From: Rhodophyticola porphyridii
Lineage (GTDB): Bacteria > Pseudomonadota > Alphaproteobacteria > Rhodobacterales > Rhodobacteraceae
Reading direction: 5' to 3'
DNA: 64,000 nt
NCBI RefSeq assembly: GCF_003688285.1
Contig: NZ_RCNT01000010.1
Span: forward strand, 1 to 64,000
In this document: piece by piece, positions 24,532 to 33,965 of the stretch
Numbering within the stretch: position 1 is the first letter of the stretch
Layout: each line of letters opens with the position of its first letter
Notes under the pieces: model-generated
The model's input: the letters and a program-made list of their open reading frames with translations, nothing else
What the model was told of the DNA's origin: nothing
Database searches by the model: none
Translations under genes and position numbers: made by a program

Positions 24532-26039
24532 GCCGCCACCCCCGCCATTGCCAGCCCGATCTCCGATTTCTCGGGCGGGGCCTCGCTGGTGTGGAACTCA
24601 GCCACGATGCGGCCCTTGAACATCACCAGAATGCGGTCCGCCAGCGCGAGGATCTCGTCCAGCTCCGAGGACATCAGCAACACCCCGTCCCCTTCCGCCC
24701 GCGCGGCCATCAGCCTTGCGTGGATATACTCGATGGAGCCCACATCCAGCCCGCGCGTCGGCTGCGCCGCAACCACGAATTTCGTGTCCCGCGCAAGCTC
24801 CCGGGCGACGATCAGCTTTTGCTGATTGCCCCCCGAAAGGTGCCCGGCCTCGGCAAAGACCGACGGGGTGCGAATGTCGAAATCGAGGATGGCACCCGCC
24901 GACCATTCCTGCACATTGGTCCAACGGACCTGCGGACCGCGGGAAAACCGGTCGTCGTAATAACTGTCGAGCACCATGTTCTCGGCCACGGTGAAACCCG
25001 GGATCAACCCCACATGCTGCCGGTCTTCGGGGATATGCGCCATGCCCATACGGTGCCGGCTGCGCACGGAGGCGGCGGTGATATCCTCGCCCAGAAATCT
25101 GATCCGGCCCTGCGCCGGCCGGCTCAGCCCGGTGATCGCCTCGATCAGCGCCGACTGGCCGTTGCCCTGCACGCCCGCCAGCCCCACCACCTCGCCGCTG
25201 CGGACCGACAGGCTGACATTGTCCACCGCCAGCTCGCCATTGTCGCGCAGCACGGTGAGGCCGTCGACCTCCAGAAGCGCCTCGCCGGGGGCGAAGGAGG
25301 TTTTCTCCACATCGAAGCGGACGGGACGGCCCACCATCATCTCGGCAAGCTGCGCCTTGGTCATCTGCCGGGGATCGCCTTCGCCGATGATGCGGCCGCC
25401 GCGCAGCACGCTGATCCGGTCGGAGATATCCAGAATCTCGTTCAGCTTGTGGGTGATGAAGACAATCGCCTTGCCGCTGTCACGCAGCGAGGTGACGATC
25501 TCGAAGAAATCGCTCACCTCCTGCGGGGTCAGCACGGCGGTGGGTTCGTCCAGGATCAGCACATTGGCCGAACGGAACAGAACCTTGATGATCTCGACCC
25601 GTTGCTGAACGCCGACGGGCAGGCCCTCGACCAGCGCGTCCGGATCGGCGGTGAGCCCGTAAGCCTCGCCGATCTCGCGCACCTTGCGCCGCGCGGTCTC
25701 AAGGTCGAGATGGTCGAAACGGCCCGTCGGCTCCACGCCCAGCACGACGTTTTCGGCCACGGTGAAAACCGGAACCAGCATGAAGTGCTGATGCACCATG
25801 CCGATCCCGGCGGCGATGGCATCGCCGGGCCCCGAGAAGGACACCGGCGCGCCGTCGATGAGGATTTCGCCCGCATCGGGCCGGTAAAGCCCGCAAAGCA
25901 CGTTCATCAGCGTCGACTTGCCCGCGCCGTTCTCTCCCAGAAGGCCCAGAACCTCGCCGGGCCGGATCGTCAGGTTCACATCCTGGTTCGCAACGACCGG
26001 GCCGAAGCGCTTGGTGATGCCGCGCAGTTCCACCTCCAT
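24528..26039 (-). CDS. ABC transporter ATP-binding protein (two domains, nucleoside/sugar type)
   Basis: The 503-residue protein has two nucleotide-binding domains. The first has Walker A LLGENGAGKSTLM and Walker B NVLILDEPTAVL. The second has the degenerate P-loop GVQGNGQSALIE, normal for this family, and signature LSGGNQQKLIVARELA. It energises the BMP-type importer. The longer upstream reading frame is dropped because MEVELRGITKRFGP is the usual start and has an AAGGAGAA ribosome binding site. Confidence 0.93.
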   Translation of the reverse strand: MEVELRGITKRFGPVVANQDVNLTIRPGEVLGLLGENGAGKSTLMNVLCGLYRPDAGEILIDGAPVSFSGPGDAIAAGIGMVHQHFMLVPVFTVAENVVLGVEPTGRFDHLDLETARRKVREIGEAYGLTADPDALVEGLPVGVQQRVEIIKVLFRSANVLILDEPTAVLTPQEVSDFFEIVTSLRDSGKAIVFITHKLNEILDISDRISVLRGGRIIGEGDPRQMTKAQLAEMMVGRPVRFDVEKTSFAPGEALLEVDGLTVLRDNGELAVDNVSLSVRSGEVVGLAGVQGNGQSALIEAITGLSRPAQGRIRFLGEDITAASVRSRHRMGMAHIPEDRQHVGLIPGFTVAENMVLDSYYDDRFSRGPQVRWTNVQEWSAGAILDFDIRTPSVFAEAGHLSGGNQQKLIVARELARDTKFVVAAQPTRGLDVGSIEYIHARLMAARAEGDGVLLMSSELDEILALADRILVMFKGRIVAEFHTSEAPPEKSEIGLAMAGVAA

Positions 26040-26076
26040 CGGCCCGTTCTCCTTTCGATCCGCCGAACCGGCGCAG

Positions 26077-27099
26077 TTACTCGCCGCCGACCGGAATGCT
26101 GCCGTCGGTGATGCCCGCGCGGATCTGTGCCAGTTCGTCCTGCAGCTCCTGTGGCACGGCGCCCGCGAAATCATGGAACGGCGCCAGATCCACGCCGCCG
26201 TTTTCAAGACTGCCGACGATCACGCCGCCCTCGAACGCGCCGTCCATGGCGGTTTCGATCACTTCGAAAACGGTACGGTCCATGCGTTTGACGATCGAGG
26301 TCAGATAGACATGCCCGCGTTCCGGGTCGGTCTGGTAGAGATCGGCATCCACGCCGATGATCATCAGTTCCTCAGCGCCCAGCTCATTGGCCAGCGCCGC
26401 CGATCCCAGTCCGACGGGGCCGGCAACCGGCAACACGATATCGGCGCCTTCGTCATAGAGGTTCTGCGCGAAGGCGCGCCCGTCATCGAGGGAGTCGAAA
26501 TTGTTGGTGAACAACCCTTCCCGCGTTTCGGGATCCCACCCGAGCACGGTGATATCCGTGCCCTTCTGGGCATTGTAATGGGCCACCCCGTAGGCAAAGC
26601 CGTCCATGAAGATGGTGACCGGCGGGATGTTGATGCCGCCGAAGACGCCCAGAACCCCCGTCTCCGTCATCCCCGCGGCAAGATAGCCCGCCAGAAAGGC
26701 CGCCTCGTCTGTGGCATAGACCTGCGCCAGCACATTCGGCAACGGCGGATCATAGGCGAAGTCGACGATCGAGAACATCTGGTCGGGGTTCGCCTCCGCC
26801 GCGGCCTGTGTGGCGTCGCCCAGAAGGAAGCCGATGGTGAAGATGACATCGCAATCGCCACCCAGAAGCGAATTGATATTGGCCTCGTAATCGGTCTCGG
26901 CCTGGGATTCGAGGAAGCGGGCGTCGATCCCGAGCTGATCCTGCGCGTCGAGAACGCCCTGCCACGCGGTCTGGTTGAAGCTGTTGTCGTCGATCCCGCC
27001 GACATCGGTCACCTGGCAGGCGGTGAAGGCATGGGCCGGGAGCGCAAGCCCCAATCCGACCGCGAGGGCAAGGGCTGCACGCCTATAGTCCGATATCAT
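26077..27099 (-). CDS. BMP-family ABC transporter substrate-binding protein
   Basis: The 340-residue protein has a signal peptide ending near LPAHAFTACQ and the BMP (PF02608) features TDVGGIDDNSFNQTAWQG, FTIGFLLGDATQAAAE and FGGINIPPVTIFMDGFAYG. These proteins bind purine nucleosides or related ligands in the periplasm. It is the first gene of the operon, with a long upstream region on its 5' side. Confidence 0.92.
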   Translation of the reverse strand: MISDYRRAALALAVGLGLALPAHAFTACQVTDVGGIDDNSFNQTAWQGVLDAQDQLGIDARFLESQAETDYEANINSLLGGDCDVIFTIGFLLGDATQAAAEANPDQMFSIVDFAYDPPLPNVLAQVYATDEAAFLAGYLAAGMTETGVLGVFGGINIPPVTIFMDGFAYGVAHYNAQKGTDITVLGWDPETREGLFTNNFDSLDDGRAFAQNLYDEGADIVLPVAGPVGLGSAALANELGAEELMIIGVDADLYQTDPERGHVYLTSIVKRMDRTVFEVIETAMDGAFEGGVIVGSLENGGVDLAPFHDFAGAVPQELQDELAQIRAGITDGSIPVGGE

Positions 27100-27695
27100 G
27101 ATATCTGTCCTTCTTCTGATCGCGGCCGAGGGCCGCCTTGAAATCCGTCCGGAGCAGCGGCCTGTCGGGGCGGGCCACATGACGCAGGAAAGATGTGTCT
27201 GGAAAAGCGATGGGTGCCGGTGGTGTCGAAACTTGCTGGATCCGGTCGGAACGGGCCCGGTTCATAGCCCCATCTGCCGACCCCGTTCGCACCCCGCCAG
27301 GGTGCCCGCGCGAGATCGCGGAAATGCAACGCAGTCCATGCATGGCCCGCCACCCCCTTGCTTGGATCGAAGTATGCGCCGGTGCGGAACGGGATCATTA
27401 ATCCAGGTTAATCCAACTGCGGAGCCGGCCGGTTTTCCCGTCGGCGCGACGGGTGACAACGGCGCGGCCGGGCGCGGAGCAGCGATTTTTTGCACATGAA
27501 ATAGTTGGCGCAGTCGACAGAATCCCGCAAGCGGGATAAGGTTGGAAAACGTGCACATGACTTGACATCGCCGCCCGACAAGACCGCGCCGCCGGAGCAT
27601 CGTTTTCCGACCGGTTACAGGAACCATGAAACTGTAGATTCGCGCGGGTTTCCTTTGGGTTGCATGTGAGGACGGCGACAGCGGTGGGACCGACA
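27100..27695. other. Long divergent intergenic region between the BMP operon and a Crp-type regulator
   Basis: About 600 bp without a convincing gene. It must hold the promoters of the BMP operon (minus) and the Crp-type gene (plus). Visible items are a perfect TTAATCCA direct repeat (27398-27415), TTGACA at 27562 without a good -10, and A/T-rich text near 27485-27510. No FNR-type TTGAT-N4-ATCAA palindrome was found. Confidence 0.5.
27398..27415. repeat. TTAATCCA direct repeat, candidate operator
   Basis: TTAATCCA-GG-TTAATCCA: two perfect 8-bp copies with a 10-bp period, on the same face of the helix, about 300 bp before both divergent genes. Confidence 0.45.
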
Positions 27696-28424
27696 ATGTG
27701 GCAGGACCAGACTAGATGCGACCAGGGCGGCATGGCAGTGCTATGCGCGGCCAGCGAACAGATCAGGACATTCACGCGGACCGCGCAACAGATCCGCGCC
27801 GGAACCGTGATCCTTCAGGATGGTGACGAGTTCGACAAGGTGGTCCTTGTGGTCGACGGATGGTTGTCGAGTTCGAAATCCTTCGAAGACGGGGAGCTCC
27901 AGATCATCGATTTCATCCTGCCCGGCGATATTCTTTACGCGACCAATGGTGACGGCATGACCGTGGGGCTGACGCTGGAGGCGATCACCGATGCCAGGGT
28001 CTCGATCGTGCCGGTCAGCACATGGCGGACGATGCTCATGGCTTCGCCCGATCTGGCCCGCGCGGTTGGCCGGATCCGCGCCGCGGCCCAGGCCCGCACC
28101 TCGGAAAGGCTACTGCGTCTGGGCAAGGGCAGCGCGCCGACGCGAATAGCCTTCGCTATTCTGGAGCTGTCGCTCCGGCTCAGATCGCTGGGGCATGACA
28201 TGGAAGAGACCTTTCATCTGCCGCTGACCCAGAAAGCCATTGGCGACTATACCGGTCTTTCGTCGGTTCATGTATGCCGGACCATGCGCCGCCTCGTGCG
28301 GCACAACATCCTCGAGACGAGCGACCATATCGATATCCGCATCCTGGATCTTGCAGCCTTGTCCGAGATCGCCGGGATCGATCTGGAGCGCCTTGAACAG
28401 GAGATCGCCCCGACGGCCGCCTAG
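27696..28424 (+). CDS. Crp/Fnr-family transcriptional regulator
   Basis: The 242-residue protein has a cyclic-nucleotide-binding-like N-terminal barrel (VILQDGDEFDKVVLVVDGWL, IIDFILPGDILYATN) and a C-terminal winged helix (LPLTQKAIGDYTGLSSVHVCRTMRRL). No N-terminal Cys cluster of the FNR type is present, so it is not an obvious iron-sulfur oxygen sensor. A later ATG at 27732 is an alternative start. The stop overlaps the convergent CBS gene. Confidence 0.88.
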   Translation: MWQDQTRCDQGGMAVLCAASEQIRTFTRTAQQIRAGTVILQDGDEFDKVVLVVDGWLSSSKSFEDGELQIIDFILPGDILYATNGDGMTVGLTLEAITDARVSIVPVSTWRTMLMASPDLARAVGRIRAAAQARTSERLLRLGKGSAPTRIAFAILELSLRLRSLGHDMEETFHLPLTQKAIGDYTGLSSVHVCRTMRRLVRHNILETSDHIDIRILDLAALSEIAGIDLERLEQEIAPTAA

Positions 28425-28837
28425 CGGTCTTCGACGATCTCGCCCAGCGCCTCACCCGCGAGACGCTCGGACACATGTTCGGCGATGTCGCCCAGCGACA
28501 CCATCCCCACCAGACGATCGCGCCCGTCGAGGACCGGCAGGCGCCGCACCTGATGATCGCCCATCAGGGCAGCCAGCGTTTCCACCGAATGATCCGCGCG
28601 ACACCAGAATGCGCCCGGCGTCATGATGTCCTGCGCCGTTTTCCTGCTGGCAAAACCCGACCCGGAGATTACCCGCACCACCAGGTCGCGGTCGGTCACG
28701 ATGCCTGCCAGACGGCCGTCCTGCACAACCGGAAGCGCGCCGATGCCATGACCGTTCATCCGGGCGGCGATCCGGGTGACAGGGCAATCCACCGATATGG
28801 TGATGACGGGCGCCGACATGATATCAAGAACCTTCAT
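28421..28837 (-). CDS. CBS-domain-pair protein
   Basis: The 138-residue protein consists of two CBS motifs (MSAPVITISVDCPVTRIAARM, VQDGRLAGIVTDRDLVVRV; PVLDGRDRLVGMVSLGDIAEHV). Such pairs bind adenosyl ligands and act as energy sensors. GGAGGC lies before the ATG. It is convergent and 4 bp overlapping with the Crp-type gene. The partner protein is unknown. Confidence 0.88.
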   Translation of the reverse strand: MKVLDIMSAPVITISVDCPVTRIAARMNGHGIGALPVVQDGRLAGIVTDRDLVVRVISGSGFASRKTAQDIMTPGAFWCRADHSVETLAALMGDHQVRRLPVLDGRDRLVGMVSLGDIAEHVSERLAGEALGEIVEDR

Positions 28838-28906
28838 GCGACGCCTCCGATCAGAGGTGGAGGCGCATATATGCGCCCAGCACCCCGGCACGCGGATCGG
28901 CGCGGG

Positions 28907-29446
28907 TCAGGCTGCGCCCTTGACCGCAATTTTCCTGCCCGTCTGCTGCGCTTCCGGCTTCTTCGGCAGATGAACGGTCAGCACGCCGTTCTTGAAATGC
29001 GCCTTGATGCCGTCATGGTCCACGCCTTCTGGAAGCTGCACGGTGCGCGTGAACGCGCCGAAGCGCCGTTCGTTGACGTAGTAATCGCCGTCCTCGTCAC
29101 CCTCTTCAGCCTCTTCGGTCTTCTCGCCGCGCAGCGTCAGGCTGTGGTCTGTCACCCGCAGATCGATATCCTCCTCCGTCATGCCGGGCAGATCCGCGAC
29201 CAGCTTGATCTCGGTTTCCTTGTCGATGATATCAAGCGTCGGGCGCACCGAGGCCAGACCGCGGAACGGGATGTCCAATCCCCGCCGCTGCCAGCCGGGC
29301 CCGAACAGCGATCCGCTCTGAAAACCTTCAAGCAGGTCTTCAAGCTCGTCGCGGACATTCCAGACCGGGCGGCGCCGGCGTTTCGCGGGGGCGGTTTGCC
29401 CGGCATCCGGGGCTTCGGGCGCCGTGGTTCCAGATTTCTCAACCAT
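28907..29446 (-). CDS. Small heat-shock protein, Hsp20 family
   Basis: The 179-residue protein has a basic N-terminus (PAKRRRRPVWN) and an alpha-crystallin domain (DIIDKETEIKLVADLPGM, LTLRGEKTEEAEEGDEDG) ending with GVLTVHLPK. It holds unfolding proteins in a refoldable state. The chosen ATG has GGAGGACA upstream. It is a likely member of the RpoH regulon, though no clear sigma-32 promoter could be read in its upstream region. Confidence 0.9.
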   Translation of the reverse strand: MVEKSGTTAPEAPDAGQTAPAKRRRRPVWNVRDELEDLLEGFQSGSLFGPGWQRRGLDIPFRGLASVRPTLDIIDKETEIKLVADLPGMTEEDIDLRVTDHSLTLRGEKTEEAEEGDEDGDYYVNERRFGAFTRTVQLPEGVDHDGIKAHFKNGVLTVHLPKKPEAQQTGRKIAVKGAA

Positions 29447-29581
29447 CTCGTGTCCTCCGTCATCTGAACTGCGATCTGTTCGATATGCGAGCGTCTCACC
29501 GCTGGCCGCGCCCCGCATTAACCGACGATAATCCGCGTGGAGCATGGCGGCGGACATACGGCCCGAGCCTCCCGAAGACAC

Positions 29582-29604
29582 CCTTTTTCGCGCATGCGAA
29601 AAGG
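29582..29604. promoter_or_regulatory. Inverted repeat between hsp20 and hmuT
   Basis: CCTTTT-T-CGC-GCAT-GCG-AAAAGG: a 9-bp stem with one bulged T, centred on the palindrome CGCATGCG. It lies between divergent hsp20 and hmuT. It could be a metal/heme-responsive operator or a terminator-like hairpin. It does not match a Fur or Irr box I know. Confidence 0.4.
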
Positions 29605-29732
29605 CCGGCTTGTTCCGGTCACCATAGTTGAGTAAAAGACTCGGAGAAGGGGCGGCAATGCCCCCGCGCTAGCCAAACCACCTCCGATGTGGCGCCAGTT
29701 TTTTCCCGGATTTCTGCAAAAAAGGTGGTGTT

Positions 29733-30644
29733 TTGGCACAGCATGCAATGGTCGGGCCGCAGTTGCCCGGAATCGCCCGGGTTCCGATGGCTCCGGGTCT
29801 GAAGGCAACCCTGCTTGCCGTGGCGATGGCCTTGGCCTGGCCTTGTGCGCAAGCCAAGGCCGAGGAGGTCGAGCGGGTTCTGTCGCTTGGCGGCGCCGTC
29901 ACGGAAATCATCTACGCGCTTGGCGAGGGAGACCGGGTCGTGGCGCGTGATACGACATCGACCTTCCCCGCCGAAGCCAGGGACCTGCCCGATGTGGGCT
30001 ATGTCCGGTCGCTGTCGCCCGAAGGTGTTCTGTCGGTCGCGCCTGATCTGATCGTTGCCACCGACGGCAGCGGACCGGCGGAAGCGATCGAAGTGTTGCA
30101 GGCTGCGGAAATCCCCCTTGTCACGGTGCCCGAAGGCTACGATGCCGCCGCGATCCGGCTCAAGATCGAGACAATCGCCGAAGCGCTGGGCGTGCCCGAG
30201 CAGGGTGCGACGCTGGCCGATCGGGTGGAGGCGGACCTGACCGACGCAATCGAGGCGGCCCGGATGGATACCCCGCCACGCGTGCTCTTCATCCTGTCGC
30301 TGCAGGGTGGCAGAATCATGGCCGCCGGGGCCGGCACGGGGGCGCAGGGGATCATCGAACTGGCCGGGGGCGTGAATGCGATGCAGGGGTTCGAGGGCTA
30401 TCGGCAGGTGAGCGAGGAGGCGGTTCTTCTGGCCGCACCCGATGTGATCCTGATGATGGAGGGCGCCGGCGATCATGCGGCCGACAGGCGCGATGTGCTG
30501 GACCACCCGGCCCTCGGCCAGACGCCGGCGGCACGGGCAGACGCCATCGTCCGGCAGCCCGGGCTGCTTCTGCTGGGCTTCGGCCCGCGCACGCCGGAGG
30601 CGGTTCGTGCCCTCAGCGGCGCGTTTCAGGCCGCGCGCGGCTAG
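29733..30644 (+). CDS. hmuT: Hemin ABC transporter substrate-binding protein HmuT
   Basis: The protein has an N-terminal signal (APGLKATLLAVAMALA...AKAEE) and the HmuT start of the mature part (RVLSLGGAVTEIIYALGEGD). It has RLKIETIAEALGVPEQG and a C-terminal GFGPRTPEAV motif. It binds heme in the periplasm and passes it to HmuUV. A TTG at 29733 has AGGTGG 4-5 bp upstream. An ATG at 29748 or 29787 is possible and gives a more usual signal peptide. Confidence 0.88.
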   Translation: MAQHAMVGPQLPGIARVPMAPGLKATLLAVAMALAWPCAQAKAEEVERVLSLGGAVTEIIYALGEGDRVVARDTTSTFPAEARDLPDVGYVRSLSPEGVLSVAPDLIVATDGSGPAEAIEVLQAAEIPLVTVPEGYDAAAIRLKIETIAEALGVPEQGATLADRVEADLTDAIEAARMDTPPRVLFILSLQGGRIMAAGAGTGAQGIIELAGGVNAMQGFEGYRQVSEEAVLLAAPDVILMMEGAGDHAADRRDVLDHPALGQTPAARADAIVRQPGLLLLGFGPRTPEAVRALSGAFQAARG

Positions 30645-30650
30645 CCGCCC

Positions 30651-31730
30651 ATGGTCTTCGTTCCGGCCCGATCGAGCAGCCCGCCCCGGCAGGCCGGCGA
30701 CCGGCAACGGCAGGCCGGGCGCATGCTGGCCGGCCTGACGGTCCTGCTGCTTGTGATTTCGGCGATCAGCCTGACGGTCGGCGCCTCTGGCGCAAACCTC
30801 TGGACGGCGCTGGTGCAGATCCTGCGCGGCGAACAGATCGGATTGCAGGAAAGCGTCATCCTGTTCGATATCCGCCTGCCCCGGCTTGTGATGGGGATCC
30901 TGGTGGGGGCGGCGCTGGCGGTGTCGGGCGCGGTCATGCAGGGGCTTTTCCGCAATCCGCTGGCCGATCCCGGGCTTGTCGGGGTGAGCGCCGGCGCCGG
31001 GCTGGGCGCGATCTCGGCGATTGTGCTGGGCGGGCTTCTGCCGCTCACGATGCGCGAGGGCCTTGGCTACTACACCGTGCCGGTGGCGGCCTTTCTGGGC
31101 GGGTGGTTCACGACGATCCTGCTCTATCGGCTGTCGACGAGCCGGGGACGGACCTCCGTGGCGGTGATGCTTCTTGGCGGGATCGCCCTTGCCGCGCTGA
31201 CCGGCGCGCTGTCCGGCATCCTGATTTACATGGCCGACGATGCGCAACTCAGGGATCTGACCTTCTGGGGGCTTGGCTCTCTTGCGGGCGCGACGTGGGA
31301 AAAGGTGTTCGTGGCCGGACCACTGATCGTGCTGGCGCTCGCGGCCACGCCGTTTCTGGCCCGTGCGCTGAACGGTCTGGCGCTTGGAGAGGCAGCGGCG
31401 GCGCATTTGGGCATTCCCGTTCAGCGCATGAAGAACATCTCCATCCTGACGGTCGCGGCCGCGGTCGGCGCGGCGGTGGCCGTCTCGGGCGGGATCGGCT
31501 TCATCGGCATCGTGGTGCCGCATCTGCTGCGCCTTATGATCGGGCCGGATCACCGGTATCTGCTGCCCAACGCGGCCCTGCTTGGCGCCAGCCTGCTGAT
31601 CCTTGCGGACATGATATCGCGCAGCATCATCGCACCCGCCGAACTGCCGATCGGGATCGTCACGGCCACCCTTGGCGGGCCGTTCTTCCTTTGGATCCTG
31701 CTGCGCAATCGCAGCCTTCTGGATCTCTGA
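30651..31730 (+). CDS. hmuU: Hemin ABC transporter permease HmuU
   Basis: The 359-residue FecCD-type permease shows DIRLPRLVMGILVGAALAVSG, MQGLFRNPLADPGLVGVSAGA and GFIGIVVPHLLRLMIGPDHR. It forms the heme channel in the inner membrane. It begins 6 bp after hmuT and is followed 5 bp later by hmuV. Confidence 0.93.
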   Translation: MVFVPARSSSPPRQAGDRQRQAGRMLAGLTVLLLVISAISLTVGASGANLWTALVQILRGEQIGLQESVILFDIRLPRLVMGILVGAALAVSGAVMQGLFRNPLADPGLVGVSAGAGLGAISAIVLGGLLPLTMREGLGYYTVPVAAFLGGWFTTILLYRLSTSRGRTSVAVMLLGGIALAALTGALSGILIYMADDAQLRDLTFWGLGSLAGATWEKVFVAGPLIVLALAATPFLARALNGLALGEAAAAHLGIPVQRMKNISILTVAAAVGAAVAVSGGIGFIGIVVPHLLRLMIGPDHRYLLPNAALLGASLLILADMISRSIIAPAELPIGIVTATLGGPFFLWILLRNRSLLDL

Positions 31731-31735
31731 ACCCG

Positions 31736-32524
31736 ATGCTGACCGCCACCGATATCCGCGTCAGCCTGTCCGGCACGCCGGTTCTGAACGGGCTCGACTT
31801 CCGGGCGGAGCCAGGGCAGATCACCGCGATCGTCGGCCCGAACGGGTCGGGCAAGACCACGCTTTTGCGCGCAATGACACAGGAATTGCCTTATGAGGGC
31901 GAAATTCGGCTTGGCGGGGCCGATATCGCGCTTATCCCGGGCTGGGATCTGGCCGCGCGACGGGCGGTGCTGCCGCAGGCCAGCCGCATCGCCTTTCCCT
32001 TCACGGTGCTTGAAATCGTGCGTTTCGGCATGATGGCCTGCGCCGATCCACCGCCGCCCACACGCGCCTCGGAAGCGTTGGAGCGGGTCGGCCTTGCCGG
32101 GTTCGAGGGGCGGTTTTATCAAGAGTTGTCCGGCGGCGAGCAGCAACGCGTGCAACTGGCCCGTGTGCTGACGCAGGTGTGGGATCCGGTCGGGCCGGAA
32201 GGACCGCGCTGGCTGTTTCTGGACGAACCGGTTTCCAGCCTCGATATCGGCCACCAGCTGGAGGTCATGGACCTGATGGCGGACTATGCCGCCGCCGGCG
32301 GCGGCGTTGTGGCGGTGATGCACGATCTGAACCTTACCGCGATGTACGCAGGCTCCGTTGCGATGCTTGTGCGAGGCAAGCTGGAGGCGCAGGGCGTCGC
32401 ACGGCACGTACTGACTGACAGGATCCTGTCGGCCGCTTATGGCTGCCGGGTGCAGGTCGGGGTGGCACCGGGCGGAGACATCCCCTTCGTTCTGCCGCAA
32501 GCGGCCTCCTCCCCCGGCGGCTGA
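31736..32524 (+). CDS. hmuV: Hemin import ATP-binding protein HmuV
   Basis: The 262-residue ABC ATPase has Walker A IVGPNGSGKTTLL, signature LSGGEQQRVQLARVL, and Walker B WLFLDEPVSSLDIGHQ. It also has an H-loop (VMHDLNLTAMY). It drives heme import with HmuTU. The operon ends here, convergent with coxG about 40 bp away. Confidence 0.94.
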   Translation: MLTATDIRVSLSGTPVLNGLDFRAEPGQITAIVGPNGSGKTTLLRAMTQELPYEGEIRLGGADIALIPGWDLAARRAVLPQASRIAFPFTVLEIVRFGMMACADPPPPTRASEALERVGLAGFEGRFYQELSGGEQQRVQLARVLTQVWDPVGPEGPRWLFLDEPVSSLDIGHQLEVMDLMADYAAAGGGVVAVMHDLNLTAMYAGSVAMLVRGKLEAQGVARHVLTDRILSAAYGCRVQVGVAPGGDIPFVLPQAASSPGG

Positions 32525-32565
32525 TCCCAGACCCGCCGAGCGCCGGGCTGGCCCGCGCCGCGTTT

Positions 32566-33018
32566 TCAGGCCGCTTCGTTGGCGCCCACCCGGTTGGCAA
32601 AGTTCTTGAAGAATTTCGCCGCAAGCTTTTTCGCCGTCCCATGTATCAGGCGGCTGCCAAGCTGAGCCAGTTTGCCGCCGATATCCGCATGGGCATCGTA
32701 GCGCAGAAGCGTGCCCTCGGGATGTTCGGCCAGTTCCACCTGCGCGCCGCCCTTGGCAAACCCCGCGGCACCGCCATTGCCCTCCCCGGTCAGCGAAAAC
32801 CGTTCGGGCGGGTTGTCGGGGCTGAGCGTGACGGTACCGTTGAACCGGGCCTTCACCGGGCCGACCTTCAGCACCACCTTGGCCTCAAGCTCGGTGTCGG
32901 AATGCTTGATCAGCTCTTCGCATCCCGGAATGCAATCTTTCAGGATCTCCGCATCGTTCAGCGCGGCATAGACAACCGCTTGCGGGGCATTGATAACGAT
33001 CTCGTCTTTCAGGTCCAT
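32566..33018 (-). CDS. coxG: CoxG-like SRPBCC protein of the CO dehydrogenase operon
   Basis: A 150-residue START/SRPBCC-fold protein beginning MDLKDEIVINAPQAVVYAAL, with CIPGCEELIKHSD, as in CoxG (PF06240). CoxG helps recruit CO dehydrogenase to the membrane. This copy is short and lacks an obvious hydrophobic C-terminal anchor. It is the last gene of the cox operon, separated from coxF by about 110 bp. Confidence 0.9.
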   Translation of the reverse strand: MDLKDEIVINAPQAVVYAALNDAEILKDCIPGCEELIKHSDTELEAKVVLKVGPVKARFNGTVTLSPDNPPERFSLTGEGNGGAAGFAKGGAQVELAEHPEGTLLRYDAHADIGGKLAQLGSRLIHGTAKKLAAKFFKNFANRVGANEAA

Positions 33019-33131
33019 TTCAGGTCTCTTTCGTCTGGCAACAGGGAAGCTGGATCAGGGCCGGGCGGCGGCAGGCCACCGGCGTCGTCGTGGGACCCCC
33101 GGTCATCGCCCGCGTCCGTGCGGAAACCACG

Positions 33132-33965
33132 CTACGCATCGTCGCCACCCCGCACGGCGCGGCTGCGGCGAAGCGACGTGATCTGCGCAAGCACGGACAG
33201 CGCGATCTCCTCGGGTGTGATGGCGTTGATATCAAGGCCCGCGGGCGCATGAACACGGGCCAGATGTGGCGCAAGGCTTGCGTCTTCGGCCTGCAACTTC
33301 TCCACAAGGGAGGCAAATTTCCGGCGGCTCCCCACGAAGCTGACATAGGCGGCATCGCCCGTCACGGCGGCCCGCAGGGCAGCCAGATCGCCCTGCCCCT
33401 GCGTGGCGACCACCACGAAGCCATCGGCGGCGAACTCGAAACCCGGGGGCACATGCCGGGCAAGGGCCGGGTCGATCTCCGCGCCGTCGGCGCCGCAAAG
33501 CGTCACCTTGAAATCGAGCCTGCCGCCCAGATCGGCGAGCGCCATCGCAACCAGCCCGGTGCCGAAGATCACAAGATCGGGCAGCGGCAGGACCGGCTCC
33601 ACGAACACGTCCATCGTGCCCTTGGAGGGGCAGCCGTTTCGGGCGAACCGCACCCCGTCCCGCATGTCCCCCGCGGTCAGCCCCTCGGTCTCCAGCAGCT
33701 CCTGCGGGCGGAGCGAAATGAGTTGCGGCGCGCCGGTCTCTATCGCCTCGCGTGCGGCCTTGCCCACAGCGCCCCGCGCGCAGCCGCCCCCGACCCAACC
33801 CATCAGGATCGTACCCTGCCGGTCCAGCAGGGCCTTGCCACCCGGCTTGGCCGAGGTCGCATCGACCGTGCGGACGACCGTGGCCATCGCGAACGGCACT
33901 CCGGCAGCCTTCAACGCCTGCATCTTGGCCTCAAGCCGGGCATATTCCGTGGCCGACAATGTCAT
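33132..33965 (-). CDS. coxF: XdhC/CoxF-type molybdenum cofactor maturation factor
   Basis: The 277-residue protein has an N-terminal XdhC_CoxI domain (ATVVRTVDATSAKPGGKALL, WVGGGCARGAV) and a C-terminal Rossmann part (DLVIFGTGLVAMALADLGG). It ends with DINAITPEEIALSVLAQI. XdhC proteins bind the molybdenum cofactor and support its sulfuration before insertion. Its ATG overlaps the coxE stop by 4 bp. The gene order identifies it as the CoxF position. Confidence 0.85.
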   Translation of the reverse strand: MTLSATEYARLEAKMQALKAAGVPFAMATVVRTVDATSAKPGGKALLDRQGTILMGWVGGGCARGAVGKAAREAIETGAPQLISLRPQELLETEGLTAGDMRDGVRFARNGCPSKGTMDVFVEPVLPLPDLVIFGTGLVAMALADLGGRLDFKVTLCGADGAEIDPALARHVPPGFEFAADGFVVVATQGQGDLAALRAAVTGDAAYVSFVGSRRKFASLVEKLQAEDASLAPHLARVHAPAGLDINAITPEEIALSVLAQITSLRRSRAVRGGDDA

